Source: UBA8752 sp002172485 (GTDB lineage Bacteria > Bacteroidota > Bacteroidia > Flavobacteriales_D > Sanyastnellaceae). From it: 64,000 nt of DNA. The notes below the pieces were generated by a model that was given only the letters and a program-made list of their open reading frames with translations, ran no database searches and was not told the DNA's origin. The position numbers and the translations under genes are program-made. Below, piece by piece: positions 29,041 to 37,389 of this stretch. The stretch covers positions 1 through 64,000 of the forward strand of contig JBELJZ010000012.1 in NCBI GenBank assembly GCA_042089915.1. Direction: 5' to 3'. How positions within the stretch are numbered: position 1 is the stretch's first letter; each line of letters opens with the position of its first letter.

Positions 29041-30270
29041 ATGGAAAAGATCAAGGTCCACAACCCCGTCGTCGAGCTCGACGGCGATGAGATGACCCGC
29101 ATCATCTGGCAATTCATCAAGGACCGACTCATCCTGCCGTACCTCGACATCGAGTTGCTCTACTACGACCTCGGCATCGAGAAGCGCGACGAGACCGACG
29201 ACCAGATCACGGTCGACGCCGCAGAAGCGATCAAGAAGCACAGCGTCGGCATCAAGTGTGCGACCATCACGCCGGACGAGCAGCGTGTGGAGGAGTTCGG
29301 CTTGAAGAAGATGTGGCGCAGCCCCAATGGTACGCTCCGCAACATCATCGGTGGTACCGTGTTCCGCGAGCCCATCATCATGAAGAACGTCCCGCGCCTG
29401 GTGCCGGGTTGGACGCAGCCGATCTGCATTGGCCGTCACGCTTTCGGAGACCAGTACAAGGCCACCGATGCCGTCATCCAGGGCAAGGGCAAGCTGACCA
29501 TGACCTTCATCCCTGAGGGCGGTGGTGAGCCCACCGAGTGGGAGGTCTACAACTTCGAGGGCGAGGGCGGTGTCGCCATGAGCATGTACAACACGGACGA
29601 GAGCATCTACGGTTTCGCCCGCAGCTGCATGAACCAAGCCTTGTCCAAGGGGTGGCCGTTGTACCTCTCGACGAAGAACACCATCCTCAAGGCCTACGAC
29701 GGCCGCTTCAAGGACATTTTCCAGGAGGTCTTCGACACCGAGTTCAAGGACCAGTTCGAGGCCGCTGGAATCACGTATGAGCACCGCCTCATCGACGACA
29801 TGGTCGCCGCGGCCATGAAGTGGAACGGGGGCTTTGTTTGGGCGTGCAAGAACTACGACGGCGACGTGCAGTCCGACACCGTGGCGCAAGGCTTCGGATC
29901 CCTCGGCCTGATGACATCCACCCTCGTGACGCCCGACGGCAAGACCATGGAGGCCGAAGCTGCACACGGCACCGTGACCCGCCACTATCGCCAGCACCAG
30001 CAAGGCAAGAAGACGTCCACGAATCCCATCGCGAGCATCTTCGCGTGGACCCGTGGCCTCGACTTCCGCGGCAAGTTGGACGGCAACGACGCCCTTCGCA
30101 ACTTCGCCCAGACTCTGGAGCAGGTGTGCATCGACGTTGTAGAGAGCGGTCGCATGACCAAGGATCTCGCCCTGCTCATCCACGAGAAGGCGATGACCGA
30201 CGATCACTGGCTCACCACCGAGGAGTTCCTCGATGCCATCGACGGCGAACTGAAGGCCCGCATGGCCTGA
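29041..30270 (+). CDS. icd: NADP-dependent isocitrate dehydrogenase, eukaryotic-like type
   Basis: The protein (409 residues from MEKIKVHNPVV) oxidises isocitrate to 2-oxoglutarate in the TCA cycle with NADP. It belongs to the homodimeric eukaryotic-like (IDH1-like) class: VVELDGDEMTRIIW at the N-terminus, SPNGTLRNI substrate loop, the metal-binding motif NYDGDVQSDTVAQG and GTVTRHYRQH near the coenzyme site. An alternative in-frame start at 29017 adds 8 residues (MGTNTELT). A strong hairpin terminator follows 26 bases after the stop. Confidence 0.96.
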   Translation: MEKIKVHNPVVELDGDEMTRIIWQFIKDRLILPYLDIELLYYDLGIEKRDETDDQITVDAAEAIKKHSVGIKCATITPDEQRVEEFGLKKMWRSPNGTLRNIIGGTVFREPIIMKNVPRLVPGWTQPICIGRHAFGDQYKATDAVIQGKGKLTMTFIPEGGGEPTEWEVYNFEGEGGVAMSMYNTDESIYGFARSCMNQALSKGWPLYLSTKNTILKAYDGRFKDIFQEVFDTEFKDQFEAAGITYEHRLIDDMVAAAMKWNGGFVWACKNYDGDVQSDTVAQGFGSLGLMTSTLVTPDGKTMEAEAAHGTVTRHYRQHQQGKKTSTNPIASIFAWTRGLDFRGKLDGNDALRNFAQTLEQVCIDVVESGRMTKDLALLIHEKAMTDDHWLTTEEFLDAIDGELKARMA

Positions 30271-30295
30271 GGCGGAACGTCAGCAAATCAAAAGG

Positions 30296-30320
30296 AAAAG
30301 GGGCTTGGGAGCCCCTTTTT
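30296..30320. terminator. Rho-independent terminator, probably bidirectional
   Basis: AAAAGGGGCT and AGCCCCTTTT form a 10-base-pair stem with a TGGG loop and flanking A and T runs. It sits between the convergent icd and Hpt-like genes, so it can serve both. Confidence 0.85.
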
Positions 30321-30341
30321 CTGTTGGTGTCCTCAGGTCAC

Positions 30342-30665
30342 TTAGAGGGCCTTGAATGCTGTGAAGAGGGCGTCGAATTCGGGCTCGATGGAGGGCCACA
30401 GGTCTCCCATGTTCGAGGTGTCCAGTCGGCGAAGGGTCCCTTCCAACGTGACGGCGCCCCATTGGGTCAGTGAGGGGCCGATGGCGTGACGCACCTTGGA
30501 CACCGTCTCCATGTCGCCTTCCGAAATGGCGCGGGCCATCTGTTCCCGGGCTGCCTTGAAGCTGTTGACGGACACCCCAATGAATTCGGTCCAGCTGGCC
30601 TCGTCCGTCCCAAACAAGCCGCGGAAAAATGTGGCGTCAAACTCAGTTGCGGTTGTGGCGGGCAT
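30342..30665 (-). CDS. Hpt-like four-helix protein
   Basis: The 107-residue, mainly helical protein resembles histidine phosphotransfer (Hpt) domains in length and helix pattern. The candidate helix reads VRHAIGPSLTQWGA, where a canonical Hpt has HxxKG(S/A). The histidine (~residue 60) is kept but the Lys-Gly pair is replaced by Gly-Pro, so phosphotransfer is uncertain. No histidine kinase or response regulator gene is adjacent. A short upstream reading frame overlaps its 5' end. It could be a phosphorelay intermediate or a degenerate relative. Confidence 0.65.
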   Translation of the reverse strand: MPATTATEFDATFFRGLFGTDEASWTEFIGVSVNSFKAAREQMARAISEGDMETVSKVRHAIGPSLTQWGAVTLEGTLRRLDTSNMGDLWPSIEPEFDALFTAFKAL

Positions 30666-30699
30666 GGACGTGGGTTTTGAGGAACTCCTCCAAACTCAT
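30643..30699 (-). other. Possible 18-codon upstream reading frame overlapping the Hpt-like start
   Basis: An ATG at 30699, 5 bases after a TAGTTTG element, opens a frame for MSLEEFLKTHVHARHNRN and stops inside the Hpt-like gene in another frame. It could be a leader peptide or chance; the sequence alone cannot decide. Confidence 0.2.
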
Positions 30700-30704
30700 G
30701 CCCC

Positions 30705-30711
30705 CAAACTA
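30705..30711 (-). promoter_or_regulatory. Candidate -7 element of the Hpt-like gene
   Basis: TAGTTTG on the minus strand is one base shorter than TAnnTTTG. It lies 39 bases before the Hpt-like ATG at 30665. Confidence 0.3.
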
Positions 30712-30768
30712 CAGCACCCCTTCAAACCCACGCCCCACGAGGTCCACCACCGGGCCCAACGCGAGCTC

Positions 30769-30890
30769 TCAATCCTTCACACACCGCACAGAAAGTCCAT
30801 TGCTCAGGGAGTAATCCGGAGACAAATTCTCGGCCTGGATGGTCCAAGCGTAAGATCGTCCCGCGCTGTGGGGGCCGAGGGTTGATAACG
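30769..30890 (-). pseudogene. C-terminal relic of a FISUMP-domain protein
   Basis: Just after the helicase stop, a minus-strand frame encodes about 38 residues ending AGRSYAWTIQAENLSP, then SLSNGLSVRCVKD and a stop. This matches the C-terminal end of the Fibrobacter succinogenes major paralogous (FISUMP) domain, whose members end in G(F/Y/L)SVRCVKD. No start codon or upstream domain remains; the same frame farther upstream is only the shadow of the helicase. It is therefore read as the tail of a lost or truncated secreted protein. Confidence 0.7.
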
Positions 30891-30896
30891 CGGTTC

Positions 30897-32402
30897 CTAT
30901 TCGTCGTTTGGGGAAGCGAGGAAGCGAGGGTGGAAGTTGAGGAGGTGGGCCTCCTCTTGGGCGCGGGTCAGCGCGGTGTAGAGCCAGCGCAGCCATTCGA
31001 GATCGACCATCTCCTCGGTGAGGTAGCCCTGGTCGACTACGATGGCGGGCCATTGGCCGCCTTGGCTCTTGTGGGCGGTGACGGCATACGCGAATTTGAC
31101 TTGGAGGGCCTGGGTGCACGGATCCTGCTTGGCGGCTTCGGCGATTTTGCGCTTGCTGCCGAAATGCGCGTGGTCGAGCATGACGTCTTCGAAGAGCGTT
31201 TTCATGCGGGCTCCGGGCAGGCTGGGGCCGTCGACGTGGAGGGCGTCGAGCATGACGGTGGCTTCGAAGCTGGGGGCGTTGGGGAAGTCCTCCATCTGGA
31301 GGTCTGCGACGGCGTAGCGCAGGCCGTAGCGCTCGAAGCGGCGCACGATTTTTAGGACGACGAGCGTGTCGCCGTTGGCGATGAGGTCGGTCGGGTAGGC
31401 GTCGTTGTCTTTGAGCCAATGGTAATTGTTGCGGACCACCATGAGGCGGTCGCCGGCGTCGAGCTCCTCTTCCCGCCAGAGAATGCGGCGGCGGATCTGT
31501 TCGTTGAAGTCGTTGGCCCGGCGGTTGGAGCGGGTGATGACGACGACGTCCTGGTCGCCGTGGCGGTGGTGGAGGTCGTCGAGGAGTTCGGCGAGGGCGT
31601 TGCCGGTGACGGTGTGCAGGTCCGGGTAGGGGTCCGTGGTGAATTGGGGGAGCGGGGCCTTGACGTCTTCGGGGAGGTCCTTGGCGAGGGCAATGTTTTG
31701 CCGGAGGGCGTGGGCGTTGGCCAGGACCCCGCTGTCGAGTTCCTGGCGGACGACGTCGTCGAGGGTGCGTTCGGCGAGGGTCAGGTCGAATTCGCGGGCG
31801 AGGCGCGGGCCGTCGAGGGCGGGGGAGATGGCGCTGCCGACGGGTGGGAGCTGGGCGTCGTCGCCGACGAGGATGATGCGGCTACCGGGGGCTTGGAGGC
31901 AGAATTCGAAGAGGTCCGAAAGGAGGTCGCGGTACCGGAAGCCAGCGCCGGCGGCGCCTGATTGGCGGAGGCCGCTGTCGCGCCCGATCATGGAGGCCTC
32001 GTCGACGATGAAGACCGCGCCCTTTCGCTTGTAGGGGGCGATGCTTGCGGAGGTGCCGCCGTCGGGCGTGGCCTTGCGGAGGTAAATGCGCCGGTGGATG
32101 GTGCTCGCCTGCAGGCCGGCGTAGCGGCCCATGACCTGGGCGGCGCGGCCGGTCGGGGCCAGGAGTTCGACGGGCCGTCGGAGGTCGCGGAGGACTTGGA
32201 CGAGGGCGGCCATGGTGGTGGTCTTTCCCGTGCCGGCATAGCCGCGGACCACGAGGCAGCATCGGGGCTGGGGGCTGACGAGGAAGCGGCCCAACGCATG
32301 GAGCAGTGCATCCTGGCTCGCCGTGGGGGCGTGCGGGAATGCGGCCCGCAGGCGGTCTTCAATTTCTTCGGAGGAGGGGCTGTTGGACACGGTGTTTGTC
32401 AA
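30897..32402 (-). CDS. RecD/Dda-like ATP-dependent DNA helicase
   Basis: The superfamily 1 helicase has Walker A GYAGTGKTTT (~residues 54-63), a GRAAQVMG motif Ia region, Walker B VDEASMIG, GDDAQLPPVG (motif III) and the C-terminal UvrD_C_2-type motif VTAHKSQGGQW. Such Bacteroidota proteins are annotated as AAA-family or RecD-like helicases with a presumed role in DNA repair or recombination. There is no ATG downstream of the likely promoter (32432-32439). TTG at 32402 (501 aa) or GTG at 32390 are the candidates; the in-frame ATG at 32519 lies upstream of the promoter and inside the divergent gene's leader. Confidence 0.85.
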   Translation of the reverse strand: MTNTVSNSPSSEEIEDRLRAAFPHAPTASQDALLHALGRFLVSPQPRCCLVVRGYAGTGKTTTMAALVQVLRDLRRPVELLAPTGRAAQVMGRYAGLQASTIHRRIYLRKATPDGGTSASIAPYKRKGAVFIVDEASMIGRDSGLRQSGAAGAGFRYRDLLSDLFEFCLQAPGSRIILVGDDAQLPPVGSAISPALDGPRLAREFDLTLAERTLDDVVRQELDSGVLANAHALRQNIALAKDLPEDVKAPLPQFTTDPYPDLHTVTGNALAELLDDLHHRHGDQDVVVITRSNRRANDFNEQIRRRILWREEELDAGDRLMVVRNNYHWLKDNDAYPTDLIANGDTLVVLKIVRRFERYGLRYAVADLQMEDFPNAPSFEATVMLDALHVDGPSLPGARMKTLFEDVMLDHAHFGSKRKIAEAAKQDPCTQALQVKFAYAVTAHKSQGGQWPAIVVDQGYLTEEMVDLEWLRWLYTALTRAQEEAHLLNFHPRFLASPNDE

Positions 32403-32431
32403 GGGCGCCGACCACGTGTTGCCGGACGTGG

Positions 32432-32439
32432 GCAAAGTA
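32432..32439 (-). promoter_or_regulatory. Candidate -7 element of the helicase gene
   Basis: TACTTTGC on the minus strand lies 29 bases before the TTG start. Together with the TAGCTTCG box at 32475-32482 it defines a divergent promoter region. Confidence 0.45.
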
Positions 32440-32474
32440 CGGGCTTGCGGGGTGGTCGTCCGGGAGGGATTCCT

Positions 32475-32482
32475 TAGCTTCG
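32475..32482 (+). promoter_or_regulatory. Candidate -7 element of the membrane protein-rsmD-coaD operon
   Basis: TAGCTTCG fits the local TAnnTT(T/C)G pattern, 35 bases before the ATG at 32518. Confidence 0.4.
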
Positions 32483-32517
32483 CTCCGCTTGATTCGCACC
32501 CTTTCGCGCCATTTCGC

Positions 32518-33438
32518 ATGAACGATTCGAACGACAAATACGGGAAGCTCTTGTTCCTGGTCCGGAGCCACAGCTTCAGCCTGATTCTCTTCGCGGCCGG
32601 ACTCGGCTGGACTGTGATGTACATCCGCTCGGTGATGGCGTCCACGGACACCGCCGATTTGAGCCAGCCGACTCAAATGCTGTATGCCGGTCTGGCTCTG
32701 ATTGTCAGCGCCATCCTGGCCATGCCGGCCGTCTTGGACCGCATTCCGCAAAACGCCTACCGCGTCCTGATGGGCGTCGGTGTGGTCGGTGCCGCATATT
32801 TCTTCCTCGCTTCCACCAATTCCGTGCTGGACGAGGAGCAATTCCTCGCGGACCAGGCCCGGTACAACCAGCTGACGATCCAACGCTTGACCGACATCCG
32901 GGATGCGGAGCTCGCTTACCGCGAGGTCAATGGAGAATTCACGGCCAGCTTTGACACGCTGATGGCGTTTGTCAACGCCCCACTCGTTCCGCTCAACTTC
33001 AGCATCGGTTCGTTCCACGACACGCTGCCCGAGCCGCAGGCCCGAGAGGAGGGCTTCGTGATTCAGCGGGCAGATGTCCCGGGCATTGCTGCCGAGATGG
33101 GCTTGACGGAGCAAGCGTTGCTGGACAGCATCACGGCGGATGCCACGGCTTACAAGGTCCGCGACACCCTGTATACCTCCTTCTTCGCTGAGAACTTCAC
33201 CGATGACAAGCGTGCCGACAAGAAGTTGCCGCCGGTGAACCTTGATTCCCTGACGTTCAGCCCCACCTCGGGCGAGCGTTTCCTCATCGACACCACGTAT
33301 GTCGAGCAGAGCGGATTGACGGTGAGTGCCATTCGGGTGCAGGATCCGACCCCGTTCGGAAAGCCCAACGTGAAGAAGGACACGCTCCGTTTCGGCTCGC
33401 TCGTCGAAGCCCACACGGATGGAAACTGGCGCCAATAA
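32518..33438 (+). CDS. Conserved inner-membrane protein, unknown function
   Basis: The 306-residue protein has three predicted membrane helices (~17-38, 56-76, 85-103). A ~200-residue soluble part follows, starting with a charged helix (LTDIRDAELAYREVNGEF) that resembles the region after the helix in pseudopilin-like proteins. It heads an operon in which each gene overlaps the next: 20 bases with DUF3822, then rsmD and coaD. Similar membrane proteins precede DUF3822-rsmD-coaD in other Bacteroidota, so context suggests a conserved housekeeping role, but no function is assigned. Confidence 0.82.
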   Translation: MNDSNDKYGKLLFLVRSHSFSLILFAAGLGWTVMYIRSVMASTDTADLSQPTQMLYAGLALIVSAILAMPAVLDRIPQNAYRVLMGVGVVGAAYFFLASTNSVLDEEQFLADQARYNQLTIQRLTDIRDAELAYREVNGEFTASFDTLMAFVNAPLVPLNFSIGSFHDTLPEPQAREEGFVIQRADVPGIAAEMGLTEQALLDSITADATAYKVRDTLYTSFFAENFTDDKRADKKLPPVNLDSLTFSPTSGERFLIDTTYVEQSGLTVSAIRVQDPTPFGKPNVKKDTLRFGSLVEAHTDGNWRQ

Positions 33439-34279
33439 GGGCCAGCTCGACTTCGTGTTGACGGCGCTCGATGGCGGACAGGATCTGCCGCCGGGAGGCC
33501 ACCCCATTTGGGCCGTTGATGACGGTCATTCCGTGCGTTGGTTGAGGACCAGCGAAGACCGTTCCGTCCTTGTGGAAGCCGGATTGCACCATTGGACTGC
33601 CACGGGTGAAGCGGCGCTGAATGTGGAGCGGGCCGAATGGCTGACCCAACGCCTTCAAAAGGAAACGGGCGGACAGGTCACTTGGATGTCCAATGGCGCG
33701 GCAACGGTGGTTCCGGAGCCTTTGCGTGACAAGGTGACCGATGCGGATTGGCTGGAGGCCGAGACTGGACTGCGTCACCTTGGAACCGATGCAGAAGCCG
33801 TGGTCGGCAGCCCCTACATCGTGTTGCACGCGCCGGACCATGGGGTGCGGCAAGCCTTGTCGAAGGTGGCGCCGAGGATGGTGTTCCGCCACCCGCGGGC
33901 CGTTCTCGCCGAAGGATTTCTGAGAGAGGAACGCGGCCGCGACAGAACGGCCCTTGCGGTCCACCTCGGGACGAGCGCAGTGGACGTGGTTCTGGTGCGC
34001 GAAGGGGAGCTGCTCGCCTCCATTCACCATGCCATCACGGCAGCGGAGGACGCGGTGTACCGGACGGTGCACCTCCTGCACGCCATGGACTTGACGGCGG
34101 ACGTCCCCGTCCAGTTGAGCGGGGCGGTTAAACCCATGGGGGAAGTGTACATGGCCTTCCAGCGCCACTTCGAAAAAGTCGATTTGCACTACGGCCGGTT
34201 CATCCCGGCGCTCGGGGAAGTGACCGGACTCCACCGGCAGCAGTTCCTTCCGCTGATTCAACTCATTCGATGCGCATAA
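33419..34279 (+). CDS. DUF3822 family protein
   Basis: The 286-residue protein resembles DUF3822, a Bacteroidota family with an actin/ASKHA-like fold that sits next to rsmD and coaD. Visible are two similar halves, each with a beta-strand-rich start; the second contains ALAVHLGTSAVDVVLVREG and the C-terminal LHYGRFIPALGEVTGL typical of the family. The start overlaps the preceding gene by 20 bases and the end overlaps rsmD by 10, showing tight translational coupling. The biochemical role of the family is unknown to me. Confidence 0.82.
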   Translation: METGANKGQLDFVLTALDGGQDLPPGGHPIWAVDDGHSVRWLRTSEDRSVLVEAGLHHWTATGEAALNVERAEWLTQRLQKETGGQVTWMSNGAATVVPEPLRDKVTDADWLEAETGLRHLGTDAEAVVGSPYIVLHAPDHGVRQALSKVAPRMVFRHPRAVLAEGFLREERGRDRTALAVHLGTSAVDVVLVREGELLASIHHAITAAEDAVYRTVHLLHAMDLTADVPVQLSGAVKPMGEVYMAFQRHFEKVDLHYGRFIPALGEVTGLHRQQFLPLIQLIRCA

Positions 34280-34815
34280 TCGGCGGCACGCTCAAAGGGC
34301 GCCGGTTCTCGCCGCCCCGGCATTTCAAAGGTCGCCCCACCACGGATTTCGGTCGGGAGGGGCTCTTCAACCTCTTGCGTTCCCGGATCGAATTGGACGG
34401 GCTGGAAGCCCTCGATTTGTTTGCCGGATCCGGCGCGGTCTCCTTCGAGCTGGCCAGCCGCGGTGCCGTGGCCGTCACCTCCATCGAGCAAGATGCAGGG
34501 GCTTGTCGCTACATCCAGAAGCAGTCCCAGGACTTTGGCCTCGACGCCATTCGGGTGGTGCGGGCGGACGCTTTTGCATTCCTGTCCCGGGCCATGACCC
34601 AATTTGAATTGGTCTTCGCAGACCCGCCTTACACCGAGCCGCGTCTGGACACCTTGCCCTCCATGGTGAGGGAGGCACAGCTGGTGGCCCAAGGCGGGCT
34701 CTTTGTGTTGGAGCACGGAGACCGGAAGGATTTCTCGGAGGAGCTTGGTTTCGTGGAGATGCGGAAGTACGGTCACGTTCATTTCAGTTTCTTTGACTTC
34801 CATGGAGAAGCGTGA
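34270..34815 (+). CDS. rsmD: 16S rRNA (guanine(966)-N2)-methyltransferase
   Basis: The 181-residue RsmD-type methyltransferase starts with the family hallmark MRIIGGTLKGRR. It has the SAM-binding motif DLFAGSGAVSFE (~48-59) and the catalytic FADPPY (~116-121). It methylates G966 of 16S rRNA during small-subunit assembly. It overlaps DUF3822 upstream by 10 bases and coaD downstream by 14. Confidence 0.95.
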   Translation: MRIIGGTLKGRRFSPPRHFKGRPTTDFGREGLFNLLRSRIELDGLEALDLFAGSGAVSFELASRGAVAVTSIEQDAGACRYIQKQSQDFGLDAIRVVRADAFAFLSRAMTQFELVFADPPYTEPRLDTLPSMVREAQLVAQGGLFVLEHGDRKDFSEELGFVEMRKYGHVHFSFFDFHGEA

Positions 34816-35287
34816 CGCACCGCGCCGGGCGGTCTTTCCCGGTTCCTTCGACCCCATCACCCGGGGGCACGAAAACATCCTGCGCCGGGCGGCGGGCCTG
34901 TTTGACGAGGTCATCGTGGCCATCGGCGTCAATCAGGACAAGAAAGGCATGTTCACCTTGGAACAGCGGATGGCTTGGTGCACGGCCACCTTTGCCGATC
35001 TGGACCACGTGCGCGTGGACAGTTTCGAAGGGCTGACGGCCGACTACTGCAAGCGGGTCGGGGCCCACTGGCTCATTCGCGGTGTGCGGAACGGGGGCGA
35101 TTTCGAATACGAGCGCACCATTGCCCAGATGACCAAATTCCTCGATTCGGACCTGGAGACGATGATCCTCTTCACCGACCCGGAGGATGCGCCGATTTCG
35201 AGCAGTGTGGTGCGCGACATCGTACACCACGGTGGCGATGTGTCGCGTTTCGTTCCCGATGCAGTGGATCTCGGGTCGAATGGGTAA
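34802..35287 (+). CDS. coaD: Pantetheine-phosphate adenylyltransferase
   Basis: The 161-residue nucleotidyltransferase catalyses the penultimate step of coenzyme A synthesis (phosphopantetheine + ATP to dephospho-CoA). Motifs are GSFDPITRGHENI (T/HxGH type), the IRGVRNGGDFEYE substrate loop and ISSSVVRD near the C-terminus (ISSTxxR type). MEKRDAPRRAVFPG was chosen as start; a longer in-frame version would run deep into rsmD. The 3' end overlaps the next gene by 8 bases. Confidence 0.95.
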   Translation: MEKRDAPRRAVFPGSFDPITRGHENILRRAAGLFDEVIVAIGVNQDKKGMFTLEQRMAWCTATFADLDHVRVDSFEGLTADYCKRVGAHWLIRGVRNGGDFEYERTIAQMTKFLDSDLETMILFTDPEDAPISSSVVRDIVHHGGDVSRFVPDAVDLGSNG

Positions 35288-36803
35288 GCGAACCGCCTTC
35301 ATTCTGTTGTCTTGTTTTGGCGTGGTGCTGGGACTCCGAGCGCAGGACGTGGAATGGGAAGCAGAGGTGGTCGGCATGGCTGGAAGGCCCTACCAATGGA
35401 ATGAGGTGATGCCATTGACCGGCGTGGCCGTTTCACGCGCGGTGGGGACGATCGGCATGGACGACCGTGTGGTGCTGTCTTGGCCGGACGATGGCCGGAT
35501 GCACTTGTGCGAATTGCATTGTGCCGGCGTGGTTTGGACGCTGCCGCTTTGCGGACCACTGCCCGCGGATCATCGGCTGGTGCCGCCCAAATCGGGTGGA
35601 GCGCCGTTCACAGCACGTCCCGGTGCGGTGGCCGCGCCACCGTTGGTGGATCCCGGGTTGCCACTGGCCATGGCGGCCTTGCGCGATGCGGTGGGCGAAG
35701 TCGAGGCCGGGCTGGAAGCTGAATTGCAGCGGAGCTTGCTCTGGAATGGCGCAGCACGGCGCGGCGGGGAGGCCGAGGCATTGGGGCAAGCGATCGGCGA
35801 GCCCAACGGAGCCTCTGAGAACGCGGATTCCCTCCGACAGGCCCTGGTAGCAGAGTTGCAGTCGCTGGCAGACCGCCATGCGGCGGGCCAGCCGCCAGCT
35901 GCCGTGGCGTGGATGCAAGCTGCAGTACTGGGGCCGTGCCTGGATGCCGATGCGGCGTTGCGCGAGACCGAGTGGATGGCGTGGCAGAACACACCGGCGC
36001 CGGATCCGACCGACGCGGCTGCCGTGCGGCGATTTGTGGAAGGCGCCTTGCGCTTTGCCACCGTGGCTGCGCTGCCCGACAGTACGGTGGAAGTGTATGC
36101 CCGGGGTGTGGCAACGGGAGACTGGGCTGCCTTGACCGCGGCCTCAGCCGGCTGGTGGGGCGGACCAGATGAAGACAAGACGGCAGCGTGGTGTGCGCAC
36201 CGACTCGGTCAGGACGCCTTCGGGATGCGCCGGTCGGGGCGGCCTTTCGCGGGCCGTGCATGGCCGTCAGGCTGGATGGCCCTGCTCGACGAGCTCGAAT
36301 CCCATCCGATGTATGGGGCTGAAGTGGCTGCCTGGCGGCAATCGGATGCGCCGCTCGCGCAGTTGCCCAAAAGCCTGCGCGCATTCGATGCCACCGAAAA
36401 CCTGGTCGACTTGGAATCGGTCGTGGGTTCCGGCCCCGCATTGTGGCTCTGGATGGATGCCAGCGCCCCCTCGACCACCGTTCCATTGCAAGTGCTCGAG
36501 CGGATGCTGGCCGACCCCAAATTGCAGCGTGTCGTCCGCGGCATGGAGTGGGTGGTGGCGGATGTCGGCACCGATTGGGAAGCTTTCCAGCGGTTGACAC
36601 TGGCGGTGGTCAAACGCTATGGCGGGTTGTCACGTGTGCCCTTTCGCATGGTCCATGTCGGAGGCGATGTGCGGTGGACCCAGGCCTTCGAGCTGTCGGC
36701 CTTGCCTGCCGTGCGCGTCCACGGACCGGACCGGGTTCCCGTGGCGGCCGAATGGCCTTTGCCGGGCCCCGAGCTTAGCCGTCGGCTCGCCAAGCGGCCA
36801 TGA
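35280..36803 (+). CDS. Exported protein with possible degenerate thioredoxin-like C-terminus
   Basis: The 507-residue protein begins with a signal peptide (cleavage near LRAQDV, residue ~22). The central ~300 residues are Ala-rich and helical. The final ~120 residues (GSGPALWLWMDAS onward, with a ...SALPAVRVHGPDR strand-turn) look like a thioredoxin fold without the CxxC pair, so redox activity is unlikely. It is the last gene of the operon, overlapping coaD by 8 bases, and its 3' end overlaps the convergent NUDIX gene by 29. Function is unassigned. Confidence 0.72.
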   Translation: MGKRTAFILLSCFGVVLGLRAQDVEWEAEVVGMAGRPYQWNEVMPLTGVAVSRAVGTIGMDDRVVLSWPDDGRMHLCELHCAGVVWTLPLCGPLPADHRLVPPKSGGAPFTARPGAVAAPPLVDPGLPLAMAALRDAVGEVEAGLEAELQRSLLWNGAARRGGEAEALGQAIGEPNGASENADSLRQALVAELQSLADRHAAGQPPAAVAWMQAAVLGPCLDADAALRETEWMAWQNTPAPDPTDAAAVRRFVEGALRFATVAALPDSTVEVYARGVATGDWAALTAASAGWWGGPDEDKTAAWCAHRLGQDAFGMRRSGRPFAGRAWPSGWMALLDELESHPMYGAEVAAWRQSDAPLAQLPKSLRAFDATENLVDLESVVGSGPALWLWMDASAPSTTVPLQVLERMLADPKLQRVVRGMEWVVADVGTDWEAFQRLTLAVVKRYGGLSRVPFRMVHVGGDVRWTQAFELSALPAVRVHGPDRVPVAAEWPLPGPELSRRLAKRP

Positions 36804-37389
36804 GCCGGGCGATGTTGCCAAACGCCTGAGGCTCCAGCTTCTCGACCTCGGAAGGGGAGGCCCAACGGACCTCAGTGATTCCTTCTTCCGTTTGTGGAAC
36901 CAACGCGACGTGTCCCGCGCCTTCCGGCAGCACCATGCGAAACCAGTGGGTCACCTTCATCAAACCCTCGCCGGGCCCATAGATGTGGTAGGTGGTCTCA
37001 AACGGAGCGAGGACGCGGGGAAGCGGAACCCCGCATTCTTCCTCCACCTCGCGCGCGGCGGCCTCTTCCAGGGCTTCTCCTGGCTCCAGTTTGCCCTTGG
37101 GCAGGTCCCAATGTCCCAGTCGGTGGATGCACAGCAACTCGCCATGGCCGTTGGTCAAGAGTCCGCCAGCGGCGGGCACGTCTGTGGTGTGGGCGCGCAG
37201 GGCCGTCCATGCCGCATCGACGTGGGCACATACCCACCAGGCGTGGTGGGCGTTTGCAATGCAATCTGGGACAGTGGGCATGGCCCCACCATCCCAGTGT
37301 GTAACTGTGGCGTTTTGGTCAACAACTGTCTCCGAATCGGCCAACGTCAACCGCTGTGCCCCCCAATCCACGTCATACCTTCGCGCCAT
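36775..37389 (-). CDS. NUDIX hydrolase
   Basis: The 204-residue protein carries a complete Nudix box: GKLEP followed by GEALEEAAAREVEEECG (~residues 107-128), the Mg-binding pyrophosphatase loop. About 70 N-terminal residues precede the NUDIX domain. The substrate cannot be read from sequence. The same neighbour of pyrE is seen in other Bacteroidota. Its start codon (37389-37387) overlaps the pyrE start codon (37388-37390) on the opposite strand, and its 3' end overlaps the convergent upstream operon. Confidence 0.9.
   Translation of the reverse strand: MARRYDVDWGAQRLTLADSETVVDQNATVTHWDGGAMPTVPDCIANAHHAWWVCAHVDAAWTALRAHTTDVPAAGGLLTNGHGELLCIHRLGHWDLPKGKLEPGEALEEAAAREVEEECGVPLPRVLAPFETTYHIYGPGEGLMKVTHWFRMVLPEGAGHVALVPQTEEGITEVRWASPSEVEKLEPQAFGNIARLMAAWRADG
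37376..37383 (+). promoter_or_regulatory. Candidate -7 element of pyrE
   Basis: TACCTTCG ends 4 bases before the pyrE ATG, predicting a leaderless mRNA. The box lies inside the NUDIX coding region. Confidence 0.5.
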
